A stretch of DNA of 64,000 nt from Lycorma delicatula. Lineage: Eukaryota; Arthropoda; Insecta; Hemiptera; Fulgoridae. Where the stretch lies: contig NC_134455.1 of assembly GCF_047948215.1 (NCBI RefSeq), positions 165,150,575 to 165,214,574 on the forward strand, written 5' to 3'. Shown here piece after piece: positions 1 to 18,590 of the stretch (its first letter is position 1; every line of letters begins with the position of its first letter). The position numbers and the translations under genes are program-made. The notes under the pieces were generated by a model. The model was given only the letters and a program-made list of their open reading frames with translations, was not told where the DNA came from and made no database searches.

Positions 1-1015
1 GCGGAAACCCGTGTATGCTTTTGGAAGCATTTGGTGACAATGCTATGAGTAAAAGTATAACTCAAAGATGTTGTAGTATTCAAAGATGGATGAATGACAG
101 TCAATGACGATGAGCATTCAGGAAGACCATCAACAAGCGCAACACTGGAAAACATCGTGAAAGTGCAAGAGGCTATTGTTGCAGATCGTAGACAAGCAAT
201 CCATGATGTTTGTGCAATTGTACAAATGTCATATGGTTCTGTGCAACGCATCTTGTCAGACAATTTGAACATGAGACGCATTGCTGCAAAATTCGTACAA
301 AGACTGTTGAACAGCGACCAGAAACAAAATCGCGTAGCTGTCTGTAGTGATTTGAAAAATTCAGCAAGAGATGACCCTAACTTCATCTCCAACATCATAA
401 CCGGTGATGAGACATGGGTGTACGAGTATAACCCTGAAACTAAGCAGCAGTCATCGCAGTGGAAGTCGCCAAGTTCACCACGGCCAAAAAAAGCACGCCA
501 AGTTCGCAGCAACGTGATGTCCATGATGATTTTTTTTTTTTTGACATCAAAGGCATTATCCATAAGGAATTTGTTCCTCTTGGTCAAACTGTCAATGGGA
601 TGTTCTATTGTGAAGTTTTGAAGTGGTTACGTGAAAGCATTAGGCGCTAACGTTCAGATCTGTGGGGTAACAACAGCTGGGTTCTGCACCATGACAACGC
701 GCCCGCGCACACATCACTAACTGTTCGGAATTTCTTGGCTAACAAAAAGACAGTAGTGATTCCCCCCACCAACCCTATTTGCCTGACCTTGCCCCGTGCG
801 ACTTTTTTCTCTTTCTTAAAATAAAATTTCAATTAAAAGGCTGTCGTTTTAACACAATTGAGGAGATTCAGGAAGAAACGCAGAACGTGCTTCGAACACT
901 TACACCTGCAGACTTCCAGGGATGCATGGAATCGTGGGAAAAACGCTGGAATCACTGTATCAATGCCCAAGGGGATTACTTTGAAGGAGGCAGTGGAAAT
1001 TATAAGTTATGGTAA
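1..1015 (+). pseudogene. Mariner transposase pseudogene
   Basis: Mariner transposases cut and paste the element using an N-terminal helix-turn-helix region and a DD34D catalytic core in the nucleus. Fragments in three frames give most of the protein. The first 90 bases hold decayed N-terminal helix-turn-helix sequence. From 94 comes the linker string GRPSTS, then the second helix-turn-helix and the first catalytic aspartate in ITGDETWVYEY (about 400-430). A T-run at 529-542 breaks the frame. The next frame gives GQTVNGMFYCEVL and the second aspartate in HHDNAPAHTS (about 690-720), with a stop at 648. Another frame break near 770-778 precedes LPDLAPCDFFLF, holding the third aspartate, and a C-terminus ending at the stop at 1013-1015. 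All three acidic residues survive, but the reading frame does not. The family call is firm; the subfamily is not assigned. Confidence 0.9.
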
Positions 1016-1068
1016 GCTATTTTATTTTTATGGTAAAATTCCCGGAACGTTTGGGTAGCACCTTGTAT
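1..1068 (+). mobile_element. Mariner-family DNA transposon, left end cut by the window edge
   Basis: The right end is visible: a terminal inverted repeat ending in caccttgta and a TA at 1066-1069, the usual mariner target. The left end and left repeat lie outside the window. Inside is a broken transposase reading left to right that ends 50 bases before the right repeat, as is normal in the compact (about 1.3 kb) mariners. Several frameshifts mean this copy cannot move itself. Confidence 0.88.
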
Positions 1069-2095
1069 ACAAATTAATTTTTAAAGAAGAGGTTTAAGTG
1101 AACGTCACCAACTTTCTAAGAAAACTTTAAAATCTGCTTCGTTTAACTAATAATCTTTTTTTTAATGAATTTTCTAACTATGTCAACTTTTTATATTTAA
1201 AAAAGAGAAGAATTTTAAATAAACATTACCAATTTTCTTTCTAGAGAAATTGATATTCTACTTCATTTAATTAATAATTCAAAATTTTTTAAAATGATTT
1301 TTCTAACTGTATAAATGATTTATATTCAAAATATTTTGTCCAAATATATAGAAGAGTGTCTTTATGTTCCACGTGGTATTCATTAATGGTAATTTTTTAA
1401 GAGCCTGAGTCCTTGATGTAATCACTCTACTTATCATTGTCTTCATATGTTGCATTTTTTGTATTATAGTAATATTGGAAAATATTGATAGATTAAGATC
1501 ACACATGTTTACTTTCATGTTTTGGTGTACCTCTGTGTTCTATGTTGTTATGTTATGTGTTATAAACAGTATATAATTTCTGTTGTTTATTCTACCTTTA
1601 ATTTTTTATTTATTTGTTTGTAATTAATATTTTATAAATTTAATGAAAAACTATTTTGAAATTTAGAAGCACTCATTTCCCCTGTTTTGCATGTATTTAA
1701 TATTAACTGATTTAAGTATGGAACATAATAGTGAAAATTTGAATGAATTTTAATACTATGAAGAATAGAAAACATTGTAATAAGTATAGGGAAAATATGC
1801 TTAATTAAAATTAATTTACTTTTTGTAATATTGCAGCTTAACATTCTTAAATTCTGTTTATATTTCTGAGGTTTTACAATACAAAATCAATATGAGCTGC
1901 TAATAAAATACATATTTTTCATTAATTCCTATTAAAAAAAAATCATGTTAATATTTAATTACTTACTTATTTCTTTGAGAATTTTACTATAAGTGTACAT
2001 CTTTACTGTCTTTTTTGAGCATTCAACATCAGTTAACCTGATGGCTCAATGTCCATGGTATACCACAACAGGGATTGTATAATATTGTAACAAGT
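1069..2095. other. AT-rich spacer, no gene seen
   Basis: Sequence between the mariner end and the LTR-like block. Short open frames on the minus strand are low-complexity and resemble no family I recognise. Nothing else supported. Confidence 0.6.
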
Positions 2096-3302
2096 ACGAT
2101 ATAACGGGTCTGAGTAATGGATTTCTATCAATTATTATGAAAGTAATGTAAATAATAATCGCAGGAATCCAGAAAGGGACAAAAAGGAGAACGGAACCCT
2201 TGTTGTAAGAATAGGTCCATTTTACAATCGTCTTTTGTTATTCTGCCCACTAACACAATGAACACCTGTTGTACGGTGAGAAGTTTGGAATTCATGGGAA
2301 CAAAAGCCTCTGTCAACTTTCTCACACTTCGACTTGGGTCCAGTCCAATAAGTAAAGAGGCTAGCAGTATAAATAGCCCAGTAAGACCAGCTAAAGAAAG
2401 AGTTCTATTAGAACCAGACTTTGAGGTGTTACAACATCATTCCTGCAAGGGCTGTTTAGCAAGGAGAGGCTGCGAGTTGTGTGGGTTCGGCGGAGTTCTG
2501 CGAACTAGTCCAGCATCACGTTACAACAAAGGTCCAGCGGAGAATCACAAGGTGTGAGTCTGTGAGACGTCAGTCCAGCGAGGAGAGTCCTGAATCCACT
2601 TCAGTACAAGTGAGGTGATGCCATGAGTAAATCCAAGTATACAAGAAATACTATCGATGAGGTACAGTAAAACTACAAGTGTATAAGTGAAAGAAATAAT
2701 GAGACTTCATTCATAAACTTTTAGGGTAGATAGCCAAGGTATTTGCAAGTGAACACTATATGATCGTTTTGTTAATACAAGACTAGTGGTTAAAAAGGGT
2801 TAAGACTAGCAGTTTCTTTTGTTAGTGGGTTTAGTTTTCTATTTGTCTACCTGGAATAAATTCTGAATGATTATTTATTTTGAACTCTTTCTTGTGTGTA
2901 ATCTGTATTTATTATTTACTAAAGGCATTTATGTCATTAGTAAATTGATGTGTAATATTCTGATTGTTATCTTTGTTGATTACACCTTGTTTTTATGTTG
3001 TCCTGAACATTGTTACGTATTGTTATGTTTGATTTGTTGTTATTGATATGTTGTAATATTATTATCATTCACTACTATTATCCTGATTATTATTGGGGTT
3101 GTAATTACTACATTAATATTTGTGTTCATTAATTGTTTTATTATTGTCACATTTTATTATTATTATCATTATTGTATTTATTACCATTGTTATTATTAAT
3201 TTGACTGGTTGTAATTATGACCAAATCAATAAACTGTGATTATATAAACATTCTAAATTATCATCCTCTCAATATCCTGATTGAGCTGCAAAACACGCGA
3301 CA
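2096..3302 (+). mobile_element. Probable solo LTR of an LTR retrotransposon
   Basis: A 1.2-kb block starts with TGTAAC and ends with CGACA, so it has the TG...CA termini of retroviral-type LTRs. It is flanked on both sides by the 4-base direct repeat ATAT (2092-2095 and 3303-3306), the size some Ty3/gypsy elements leave. It contains a TATA box, a GC-richer transcribed-looking part (2390-2640), and AATAAA signals in a T-rich part towards its end (one near 3228). No primer-binding site or gag/pol sequence follows, so it would be a solo LTR left by recombination. The flanking repeat is AT-only and could be chance. A different repeat class cannot be excluded. Confidence 0.5.
2368..2375 (+). promoter_or_regulatory. 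TATA box inside the LTR-like block
   Basis: A perfect TATAAATA sits about 270 bases into the block, just before the GC-richer part. This is where an LTR promoter would lie, with transcription expected about 25-30 bases downstream. It is read directly from sequence; the promoter role is inferred. Confidence 0.5.
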
Positions 3303-4044
3303 ATATTAAATAAATATTTCCAGTAGTTCCTTTATAGAAGATGAAATGATGAAAAACCTTTTCCATGGGTATAAATTTTTTGTTTAACAAATTTTTATTT
3401 TACATAATTCCCTATTTAAAAATTACAAGATCTGCGAAATTTATGTGAACAATGCGACACTTTCTACATTTTGTACCCCCTGAAAACTTGAAAATTAGAA
3501 AATTAAAATTTTGCTGACTTTTAAGAATGATGCTTAGATTGCAATAGTCTACAAAAAAAAGATTACAATAATCTAAAAGTAAATATTTTATTTATATTAT
3601 AAATAAATATTATGTCCTTTTCCTATACATAAAACAGCATAATCCAAAACTACACGTTTATATCATTTCTAGCTAGCTATTTTAAGGTCAAACCAGATGT
3701 TTGACCTTAATGTTGATCAATGTTAATTTACTTCGCTTGTACTACCGAATATTAAGTGATCTTATAATAAAATTATTTTCTGAATGAAAGCACTTTTTGT
3801 CCTTTCATTCACTTTTAAACGATATTGAATCTTTTTTATATACGTCTGGCTTTTTAATTTTTTCTTTAAAAAAAATTTTTTTTGGAAAATAAATGTAATT
3901 GACTGTTGTCAATTTTTAATGGTCAATTTTTATAATGGTGTTGTGTGAAGTAAATGAAATAAGGAAGGTTTTTAGAATTTTCCATTTGAATTTCTTTTAA
4001 AAAACTTAAGACTAGCAGAAGGAAGAAGTTCTTAATTTTCTCTT
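3303..4044. other. AT-rich spacer with a 12-bp perfect palindrome
   Basis: No gene seen. A hairpin-capable inverted repeat lies at 3682-3710: 12-base arms (ttaaggtcaaac and its complement) around a 5-base loop. Its function is unknown. Confidence 0.5.
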
Positions 4045-4471
4045 TTTTTTCAGAGGCTGAATGCCTCTGAATAGAGCGGCATGGGCTTCTGACAATGGCT
4101 TCCCTTACTCGTTCTCCAGAGTGCTAGCAGTTCGTTGGGGACCCGGTGGTGTTTTCTTCAATATTGAACCACTTGTTGGAAGGTTTTTTACCCATCACAA
4201 TACTGTGTTACAAGAAGGGACACTTGCATTACGATGGATATTAAACTGACGGTGGAAATCTTGCTGAACAGCAGTTACGGATTCGTCATTTCACACAAAG
4301 CTGTCATACGCGTACAGGCGTTGGTCTAGCGTCCACGGCTCCATCTCAACGACTAAAATGTAAATGCTATGAACAAAGGAAACGTCAGACACTAGCCATG
4401 TGCCCCTCCCACCACGAACACCCGAGTACAACTCACTTCAAAAACATCCGGTTCCTGTGAATGACCCTGTA
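4045..4471 (-). mobile_element. 5' fragment of a DUF4817-type DNA transposon
   Basis: Read on the minus strand, the block starts with TACAGGGTCATTCACAGGAA (4471 down to 4452), a typical DNA-transposon terminal sequence at a TA. About 110 bases later comes an ATG (4344-4342) opening MEPWTLDQRLYAYDSFV, then FNIHRNASVPS and KKTPPGPQRT. This is the N-terminal helix-turn-helix domain (DUF4817) found in many insect transposases. Stops interrupt it after about 17, 50 and 85 codons. The sequence degenerates at about 4045, so the catalytic part and the other terminus are missing. It is visibly more GC-rich than its surroundings. The domain match rests on remembered family patterns. Confidence 0.7.
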
Positions 4472-6009
4472 TTTTTATTTATTTTATATTTTTATTTGTT
4501 CAAGTGGAAATTGTGTAAAATATTATATTACCTTTTATTTCAAAATAAATCCCATAATATTTGTTAAGCTAATTTTTTTTTTTTGTCTTATATTAAGGCT
4601 AATCTTTTAGCCTTTCTGTAATTACACACATCAATATAAACATATAAAGCCCAGTTTTTTATTAGTTTTTCTGATTTTTAGAATTAGTTTAGATTCTAAT
4701 ATACTAAGTCTAATTTATAATAATTTCCTGTATTTAAAGTTGTATTGACCTGTACAAATAATTATGAAACAAAGTTATAGCACACGAGAAAAATAAATGA
4801 ATTATAGACTAAGCTACTATTGTTTAGCATCTAAAATAATAATAAATGACCTACTACAATTAGATGTATATTTCATTTCAGCATATTGACAGGGTCATAG
4901 CGAGTTAATATATTAAAATTCAATACACTGACAATACACAGTTGATTAAACTGTGTTTATTTTAAAAAATACTCTTTTATGCCTATGTTATATCCTCACA
5001 TACAAAACAAAATTCTAAGTGAACCTTTAATCAACATTGGATAACTTGTGAAATTTAGGCATTAAAAATCTTAGGTAAACTGTACATAAAACATGAAATT
5101 TCAGTTTAACATAAGTTTGATATTGTGGATTGATTATTTTTCTTTTCAAGAAAAACAGTTTTTAATATCTATCCAACTGGTTATGTAAGAATAGGTTAAG
5201 GTTTTTTTGTTCGTTGGGAACAACTGTAAATTTTTAAATTTGTGGTTAAGCTATTTTAGGCAAAATCCTTGTGATGTAAATCTTATGTAATGTGTAACTT
5301 CAATCCTGGGTAAAATCTCCCAGTTCCTAAGGGTTTGTGAGTGGTTTGGATGTCTCCTGTCTGATTGATTGTGAACTGTACTGTAAATGGGGGTTTTCCT
5401 TATGATAAATTTCCTTTATAGGTTTATCATCCTTTCTCACAATCAACTCCTTTTCCTTAACATTTGATTCCCTGTAGATTTACTTACTAGGTGTAATTTA
5501 CAACCATAGGTATAAATCAACTTTAGGTCTAATGGAAAGTAACTGTCGTATGTCGAGGATTCTTTCCTGTCCTGTGTCCACTCAGTGACTGAATTGTGCT
5601 TCAAACAAACACTTCCTTCTCCCTAAACTATAAATACTATAAGATTGTATGTATTCTATGACACGTTAAGTACTTTTTAATCAGGAGATATATAACAAAA
5701 AATATTAAATTGATTATCACTTTTAATATTGAGTATTTTATCTTGGATTATCAGTAAATAAGAGCTCCTCTTACTTAGCCCTGGATTGTAAAATATATTT
5801 TGATTCTTCACTCAAATTTCTCAAGTGTTTCACTCAAGTTTATAGAGAAATATGATTTGGACTTTTTTTAAGTATTCATATTTATAGTTAAATTCTGTTA
5901 CTGCATGATACCTGCTTTAGCATGCTCCAGTTTCCTTCATTGTTCTTATTTACATATAATATCTGATTTGTCTAGTTATGTATGATTTCTTGCTGTTTGT
6001 TAAAGGTAA
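4472..6009. other. AT-rich spacer or intron upstream of the zinc-finger exon
   Basis: No coding match. This is probably at least partly the intron preceding the 6032 exon, since that exon needs an upstream partner. I could not identify the missing first coding exon here; it may be very short or lie outside the window. Confidence 0.45.
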
Positions 6010-6031
6010 TTTTGTTTTTGTTACAATAAAG
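6010..6031 (+). other. Intron 3' splice site (acceptor) of the zinc-finger gene
   Basis: A T-rich tract (tttgtttttgtta) leads to AAAG, with AG at 6030-6031, directly before the open frame. A stop at 6007-6009 closes the frame upstream. The exon therefore most likely starts at 6032 with two bases that complete a split codon, followed by GTG at 6034. Confidence 0.65.
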
Positions 6032-7431
6032 AAGTGACTGCTGAGCCAGGAACATCATCTGCTGCTGGGACCAGTACTGCTAGTCATGAAAGTAACATTG
6101 TTGCTGATATTAGTGGAAGCAGCCAAATTGAAAGAAAAACAGCAGCAACTGCTAGTAGTCGGACTCGTCACTTGTGCCCAAGATGTCCCAAAAGCTTCAG
6201 TAGTCCTGGTAAGTTAAGTCAGCATATGTACTCCCATACAGGAGAGCGTCCATTTGTATGCCAACACTGTACCAAAGCATTCAGCTCAAAGTTCAAGTTG
6301 GTACGACACACCCTCATACACTCTGATCTTCGTCAATATATTTGCCCCATATGTGAAAAGACATTCCATCGGAAGGACCATTTGAAAAATCATGCTAAAG
6401 TACATAATCCTGTCAAAAGTCTCTATGCTTGTGAAAGGCCAGGCTGTGGGAAAGAGTACAGCTCATTGTTGAACTATCGCAAACATGTTGCTGTACATGC
6501 TGCAGAAGATGGTAATCTTGAATGTACTATGTGTGGACTTAAGTTTTCTACAAAGGAAGAAATAATATTCCATCTTAAAGTCCATGCCGGTTCACGTACT
6601 GTTAAAACTGAACAAGATAGAAAATATCGATGTGATTGGTGCAATCGCTCATTTTTTACTGGTAAAGATGTTCGACGACATATGGTTGTTCATACAAAAA
6701 AGAGAGATTTTCTTTGCCAATACTGCCCACAACGATTTGGTCGTAAAGATCATTTGGTTCGACATATAAAAAAAAGTCATAACTCTACTGGAAAGAAAAC
6801 CAAAACAAAACGGCCAGAAGCTAAAACAAAGTCTGTCAGTTCTATTATTGCTGAAACAAGCATTGTAAATCCATCAGATATTGAAATAGTGAAAGGTGAT
6901 ATGGAATTATTAAAAAATGAGAAACGGAGAGAAGTTTCATTTTCTCATATTGAAGCAAAGCCATCTGTGTCATCAGAAGAAGATATATTGTCACAGCCAA
7001 GTACTAGCATTTTACAGCCTGATGCTTCCAGTATTATCTTCACTTCAGCAAGTCATCCTTCAGCTTCAGCATCTCCACCTGCATACTCTGTAGTAGTCTC
7101 ATCCTTTGAAGAAATTAAACCAGAATCTGGCTATTTGCCTGAGGACATAAAACCAGAAATTATTCCAGAGTATGTAAGCATTGAACATCTTTCACCATTA
7201 ATGATGCTTCCTGATACTTCACAGCTCCAGCCGCATCCTTCTCAGTACTTGACAGCTGATGAACCACATCAGATTTCTAGACATATAATGAATCTGACTG
7301 CTCCTGGTTCCAGTTCTGATCCTGATTTACTTATCCCAGAGTTTATGAATCCTACAAGTGATCAATCAACACCATCCAGTACTACTCCTCTTCCACGATT
7401 TAACCAGGCATTTCATCAGCAACCACCATAA
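6032..7431 (+). CDS. PLAG1/PLAGL-like seven-zinc-finger transcription factor, last coding exon
   Basis: A predicted nuclear DNA-binding transcription factor. Counting from the GTG at 6034 (an internal valine, not a start), seven C2H2 fingers lie at residues 48-68, 76-96, 104-124, 133-155, 164-184, 200-220 and 228-249. Finger 4 has Cys-X4-Cys and finger 7 has His-X4-His. Strings such as HRKDHLKNH, RRHMVVHT and LCQYC-QRFGRKDHL, with their spacing, match the vertebrate PLAG family, which also has seven fingers. A basic stretch (254-260) could be a nuclear signal. The Ser/Pro-rich acidic tail (to residue 465) is the likely transactivation region. VKTE (190-193) and IKPE (361-364, 372-375) fit sumoylation consensus sites, and vertebrate PLAG proteins are known to be sumoylated. 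The first in-frame ATG (residue 65) lies inside finger 1, so the N-terminus must come from an upstream exon. The stop is TAA at 7429-7431. No disruptions seen. Confidence 0.92.
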
Positions 7432-8180
7432 ATAATTATATTGTGGCCAAAATCTCAACCCACCTTTTGGAGTACAATTTTTATTAAAACTTTATCTGGC
7501 ATTTATTTACATTGCAATTATGGTTTCAATTTGAAGAAAATAATGCAGTATAATGTGCATTTATGCAGTCCAATATATATTTTTTTAAATTTCTGTGTTA
7601 TTATATGCGAGTTTATTTTTTTGAATTGTTTGAATCACTGTTGATTTATTAACAAGCCTCAAATTCTTCTTCAAAGTAATTTCAGCTATATCCAAATTTA
7701 AGTAAACATAAAAATAAGTTCAAATTGGCCTTTTCAAATGCATTGTAACAATTTTATATGGTCCTGATCTGTTTTCCCCTACTTTACACCAAAGAATTAC
7801 TGTGTAAAAGTTGAAGTAATCTTGCATCAATTACCATTGATGAATTGAGATTTTTTTTATTTTAGTAAAAAAAAGAATCTTAATTTTTTTTAACTGATAT
7901 GTTTTACATACATTTATTTATTATTTAATTTTTACTTATTTTGTTTACAGAGTATGTATTTACTTCCAATTATTACTTTAATTCTGTTAGTACAACCTAT
8001 CATCATTCAGTAATGTAATTGTAAAATTTAGAGTGGACAAGTATTTCTACATACGTATCCTGTGTATATGAATTAATATTTTGGAAAGTTTTATGATTAT
8101 GTAATTAATAAAAGTTAAGAAACATTTTGTTAAAAATTAATATGTTTTAAAATAAAACATTTGTTGAAAAAATAAAGATG
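7432..8180 (+). other. Probable 3' UTR of the PLAG-like gene with polyadenylation signals
   Basis: AT-rich non-coding sequence follows the stop. Canonical AATAAA hexamers occur at 8107-8112, 8151-8156 and 8171-8176; a further one lies near 8475. In DNA this AT-rich some will be chance, so the true 3' end is not fixed. Confidence 0.4.
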
Positions 8181-11100
8181 TTAAATATCTACATTTGTAG
8201 ATCCAGTTTATGAAATCATTTTATATTATAGCATCAACATACTTAGCCCTGAAATAATGAGTTTTACTTATGTAACTGAAAAATTTTGTGTTGCATTCTC
8301 AGTAAATATGAGGTCATTAGTTCAGTGTAATGTTTATTTATTAGGAAATAATTATTTACTTTGCAAAGTATTAATTGGCAATGGTATATACTCAACACTT
8401 AACTATTTTATTTTAAATTTATGTACTTATTCAGAAGACAGGCGCGGCATCAGTCTTTTTTCTGTTTAATTATTAATAAACATTCTCTCAACTGTAAATT
8501 AGTGTATATTTTGCACTACCTTATCAAATAGCCCTATAATTAGGGTTGGCAATTTGATTACAACTCCCTTTTCAATAACTGTCAGCCATTGCACTCCAAT
8601 TTCTGATATGTAGGTCCTTGCCTGCTTCAGCTGTGCAGTCATTTCATGGCCTTCTAATTATTATTATTATTATTATTATTCCACAAACTCCTGTATATAT
8701 ACATATTATATCCTTTATTGTTTTTGTGCTTATCCATTTAAAATGGAACCATGTAAGACTAATTCATTTATCTAAAGAAAAAAAAAAGAAGTATCTATAT
8801 ATACATATCAACTAAACAAATCCTATAATGGTATATGTTTTTTTCTTTTGAACATACTTTGCTCCATTTTATAAATCAAAATCACTATAAACAGGTCCTA
8901 ACATTAGTTAGTGAACAACTTAATAATTAGCTTGCTGTAGGATATATGTAAAAAAAGGAAATTATAATGTAATAAATAATTATTATTGACAGCCAGGGTA
9001 ATGATATTTGAAGTGGGTAAATCAGAAATATATCTAATAAAATAATTATTAATAAATTTGAAGTAACAATAATTTATTAAATAAATTGAATAATATTAAA
9101 CACTTTGATTCATTTTTTTTTTTTAATTGTTTGGTGGTGCCTGTTGCCTGATCTCTTGATAAGCATTAAAATATATTTAATATCTATTTATGTTTAATAA
9201 AATAATTATTGAATATTAAACAACTAGGTGAATTTAATTATGGCATTTATGCTGTAATAAAAGAACATGTATAATATATCTAATTCAATTATTTAGTAAT
9301 TTGTAAAAAATGATTATACTATTTTAATTTAAAAATAGAGTATAATTTGTTAAGTAACCAGTATTTTATATGTTCTGGTGTCAGTACATCATATTGTATT
9401 GAACATAAAAAAAAGATATTGCAAAATTATAACATAAAAAAATATCAGTTTTAGAAAATAGCTTTATTAATTTTTAAATTTTAGCTTACTAATTTGATAT
9501 AGAAACTAGTATATAAGAACTATAGTGGTTACCAAATATGTGTGTATATATAAATAAATATATATGACTGTTAAAAAAGTCAGCTTATATTATTGTGCAA
9601 CATTCCATTGATTAGTGGTATATTAACTTTTTGTAAAATAATTTTTAATAAAATATATTTTTTTTATTAATAAAAATATATTTTTAGTTAAATTTATTGT
9701 TAAATAGAAAGAATTCTGTAACTTTTAATTAATTTATTTGTATTTCTACCTAACAGTTCTTAATGTGTACAGTAACTTGTATAAAATATGTTACGATAAT
9801 ATATTAAAAATTGTCAATTAGTATTTGCACAGAAGTAAAAATGTAGTGGTTTTTTTATACAAATTGCTTATTAAATATCTACTTATATATTAAAAAGATA
9901 TTTTAATTTATCAAGTCAAAATCATAATATGCTAATCTTACAAAAGTTTGTTAACTTTTCTGATAGAGTTAGCAAATTTTTCACAAATTTGTTCTATATT
10001 TTTATCACTAGTTTTTTTTAAATTTTTTTATGAATATTTTTTAACTTAAAAGTCTTAGAACTTCTCATGACAAAATGTATTTCTGTAGACACATATAAAA
10101 TTCAGTTTAAAACAAAGATTCATGTAGTCTTGTTTGTTCAAACTGGGATGCATTAAAAGTATTTAAAACCACAAACGTTTGAGAAAACATATTGAATTAA
10201 ATTTGATAAATACAGTGTTTTAATAACTTACTTCTAAACATTTTCAGTTGCTCTTGTGACCACCTTCAGTAACTTAAGATATATTTACAGAATTTGGCTT
10301 GGTTTTTTTTTTCAGAAGTTGAAATATTTTCATCACCAACCTCATGGGCAAAGCATAACAAACTGCACTAAAATGTGCAAGATTTTTACCAATTATATAT
10401 TGTTCATTGGTTCACTCTTTTAAATGATATGAAGTACGTTACAAAATCAGTTCATTTCCTATGCCACTTCCACTTCTTTTCTGTTTTCTTTCTGAGAATA
10501 TACATGAAAGAATAAAGAATTTTTTTTTTTGTTTATACAAATTTATTTATTCTAATGTTCTCTCTTTATTACATTCATATGAATTCTGTTCATTTTATTA
10601 TCTATTATTCATAATTTTAGAAAAAAGTGATTTTATTTGATGAAAGTACTAAGTTGTAAGACTAGCTGATATCACACTGATGGTATGATATCTTTTATTA
10701 TAAATAGTTTATGTTGAACAAATATGCATTATTGCTGTATTGTGTTCAAACACAACACACTTAAAAAACACAATACCCTGGTTTTAAAGGATACAGCATT
10801 TATTATTGCATGTAACAGATTATGGTTCTTACTGTTTATTAATGTTTGAAATGTAATCAAGAAATGGATCTGAAACAACTCTGTATAACTAATTTTCTTT
10901 TTGTAAAAATACTGCCTTCTTTGTTTGTAAAACTGTTTTGATTGTTAGGTTTTTCTTGCTTCTTCTAATATAAAGTTGATATTATAATTTTAAAGATTTT
11001 CTCAATTCTCATATGCTCCTGCATATTTTTTCTTGTGCCTTTTGGTGTTGAATTTAATTGCAAATCAACTTTGCTCATAGATTTAATTTTTTTCTGAAGA

Positions 11101-11520
11101 CCACTCAAATTTATAAAGAAATTTTTATTGATTGATTAATAGCAATTTTTATTAATAGATTATATTTAATGCCACTTGTATATGAGTGGCAGTCTTAATG
11201 TTAGATTGATCTACATCAGTTACTGTCTACAGATGCCTGACTTTCATTTTGCCCTCTCAAGCAGTAGATCCATTGCCAACCCTTCATATAATCCTATCCT
11301 AACCTTAGATAATTAGATCATATTTTTGATATTATCAAAATGAGATTCTCTACCTTGTTTTTTGTGTTTTGTTATACATACATGTATTTTTTTATAGCAG
11401 AATTATTTATTTTATTTCCATTGGAAAGAAATTAAATTTTCTTCATAAATTGTATCATTGTCATTGGTACAAATTAATTTACCGATGCTGTAGTTAACTT
11501 TATTGCATATTTCAATTCTC
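8181..11520. other. AT-rich intergenic sequence, no gene seen
   Basis: Holds an (ATT)n run at about 8656-8680, many AT-rich imperfect repeats (for example 9640-9690) and homopolymer T-runs. No open frame resembles a known protein on either strand. Confidence 0.55.
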
Positions 11521-11755
11521 AGATTAATAACTAACCAAATGCATATTATTTACACATTCAATACAAAATTTAATTGAAAATCCCTTGCCTCAGTTTTTTG
11601 TTTTATTTAGTTAATTCACATTACATCCTCTGATTCAACAGTTAATTTTATTGTAGATTAATAATTAATCAAATGCATATTATTTACATGTTAAGTGCAA
11701 ACATTAATTGAAAAACCTTTACCTTTGGTTTTTTCTCTTATTTACCTAATTCATA
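11521..11755 (+). repeat. Diverged two-unit tandem duplication (about 134-bp period)
   Basis: The unit starting agattaataactaaccaaat at 11521 recurs as agattaataattaatcaaat at 11655. In both units the core aaatgcatattatttaca is identical, and both continue through similar attgaaaa and cct-ttgcct/acct stretches. Non-coding. Confidence 0.7.
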
Positions 11756-18364
<6,609 letters not shown>

Positions 18365-18590
18365 ACAAAGAGTTCTTAGACAGTTTCACAGACACACAGG
18401 TTCCTATGTCAATAAATAAGAAGCTGCCTTCCCACCTAGCAGAAGTTGCAGTATAGAACCAGAGATGAAACCAGGTGGTTAGCTTACCCAATTCCCATGT
18501 CATGTGCCCAAGGAAGAAGCAATAAATAAGGAAAGAGGAAGGAAGAGTTAACAGATCAATCCATAGAGGAGAAATAGCCCCTGTAATTGA
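18365..18590 (+). repeat. Unclassified interspersed repeat, copy A
   Basis: A purine-rich, less AT-rich island. Its right part aligns by eye with the island at 20130-20345: both have aga/gggaaccagg-type, cccaat, caag(g/a)aagaa and atcaatccata/atccatggaggag blocks in the same order. No protein was recognised. Likely a diverged non-autonomous transposon, but the family is unknown. Confidence 0.4.

Noticed and set aside
2258..2557. Plus-strand 99-codon open frame with Cys-rich end
   Set aside because: It lies inside the LTR-like block across its TATA box and shows no domain.
4061..4249. Plus-strand 62-codon open frame, considered as a first exon of the PLAG-like gene
   Set aside because: The minus strand of the same block reads as a DUF4817 transposase N-terminus with a terminal repeat, so the plus frame is a shadow.
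6034..6036. GTG as a start codon for the zinc-finger protein
   Set aside because: The frame is open back to 6010 and is preceded by a splice acceptor. GTG starts are not normal in animal nuclear genes, so it reads as an internal valine.
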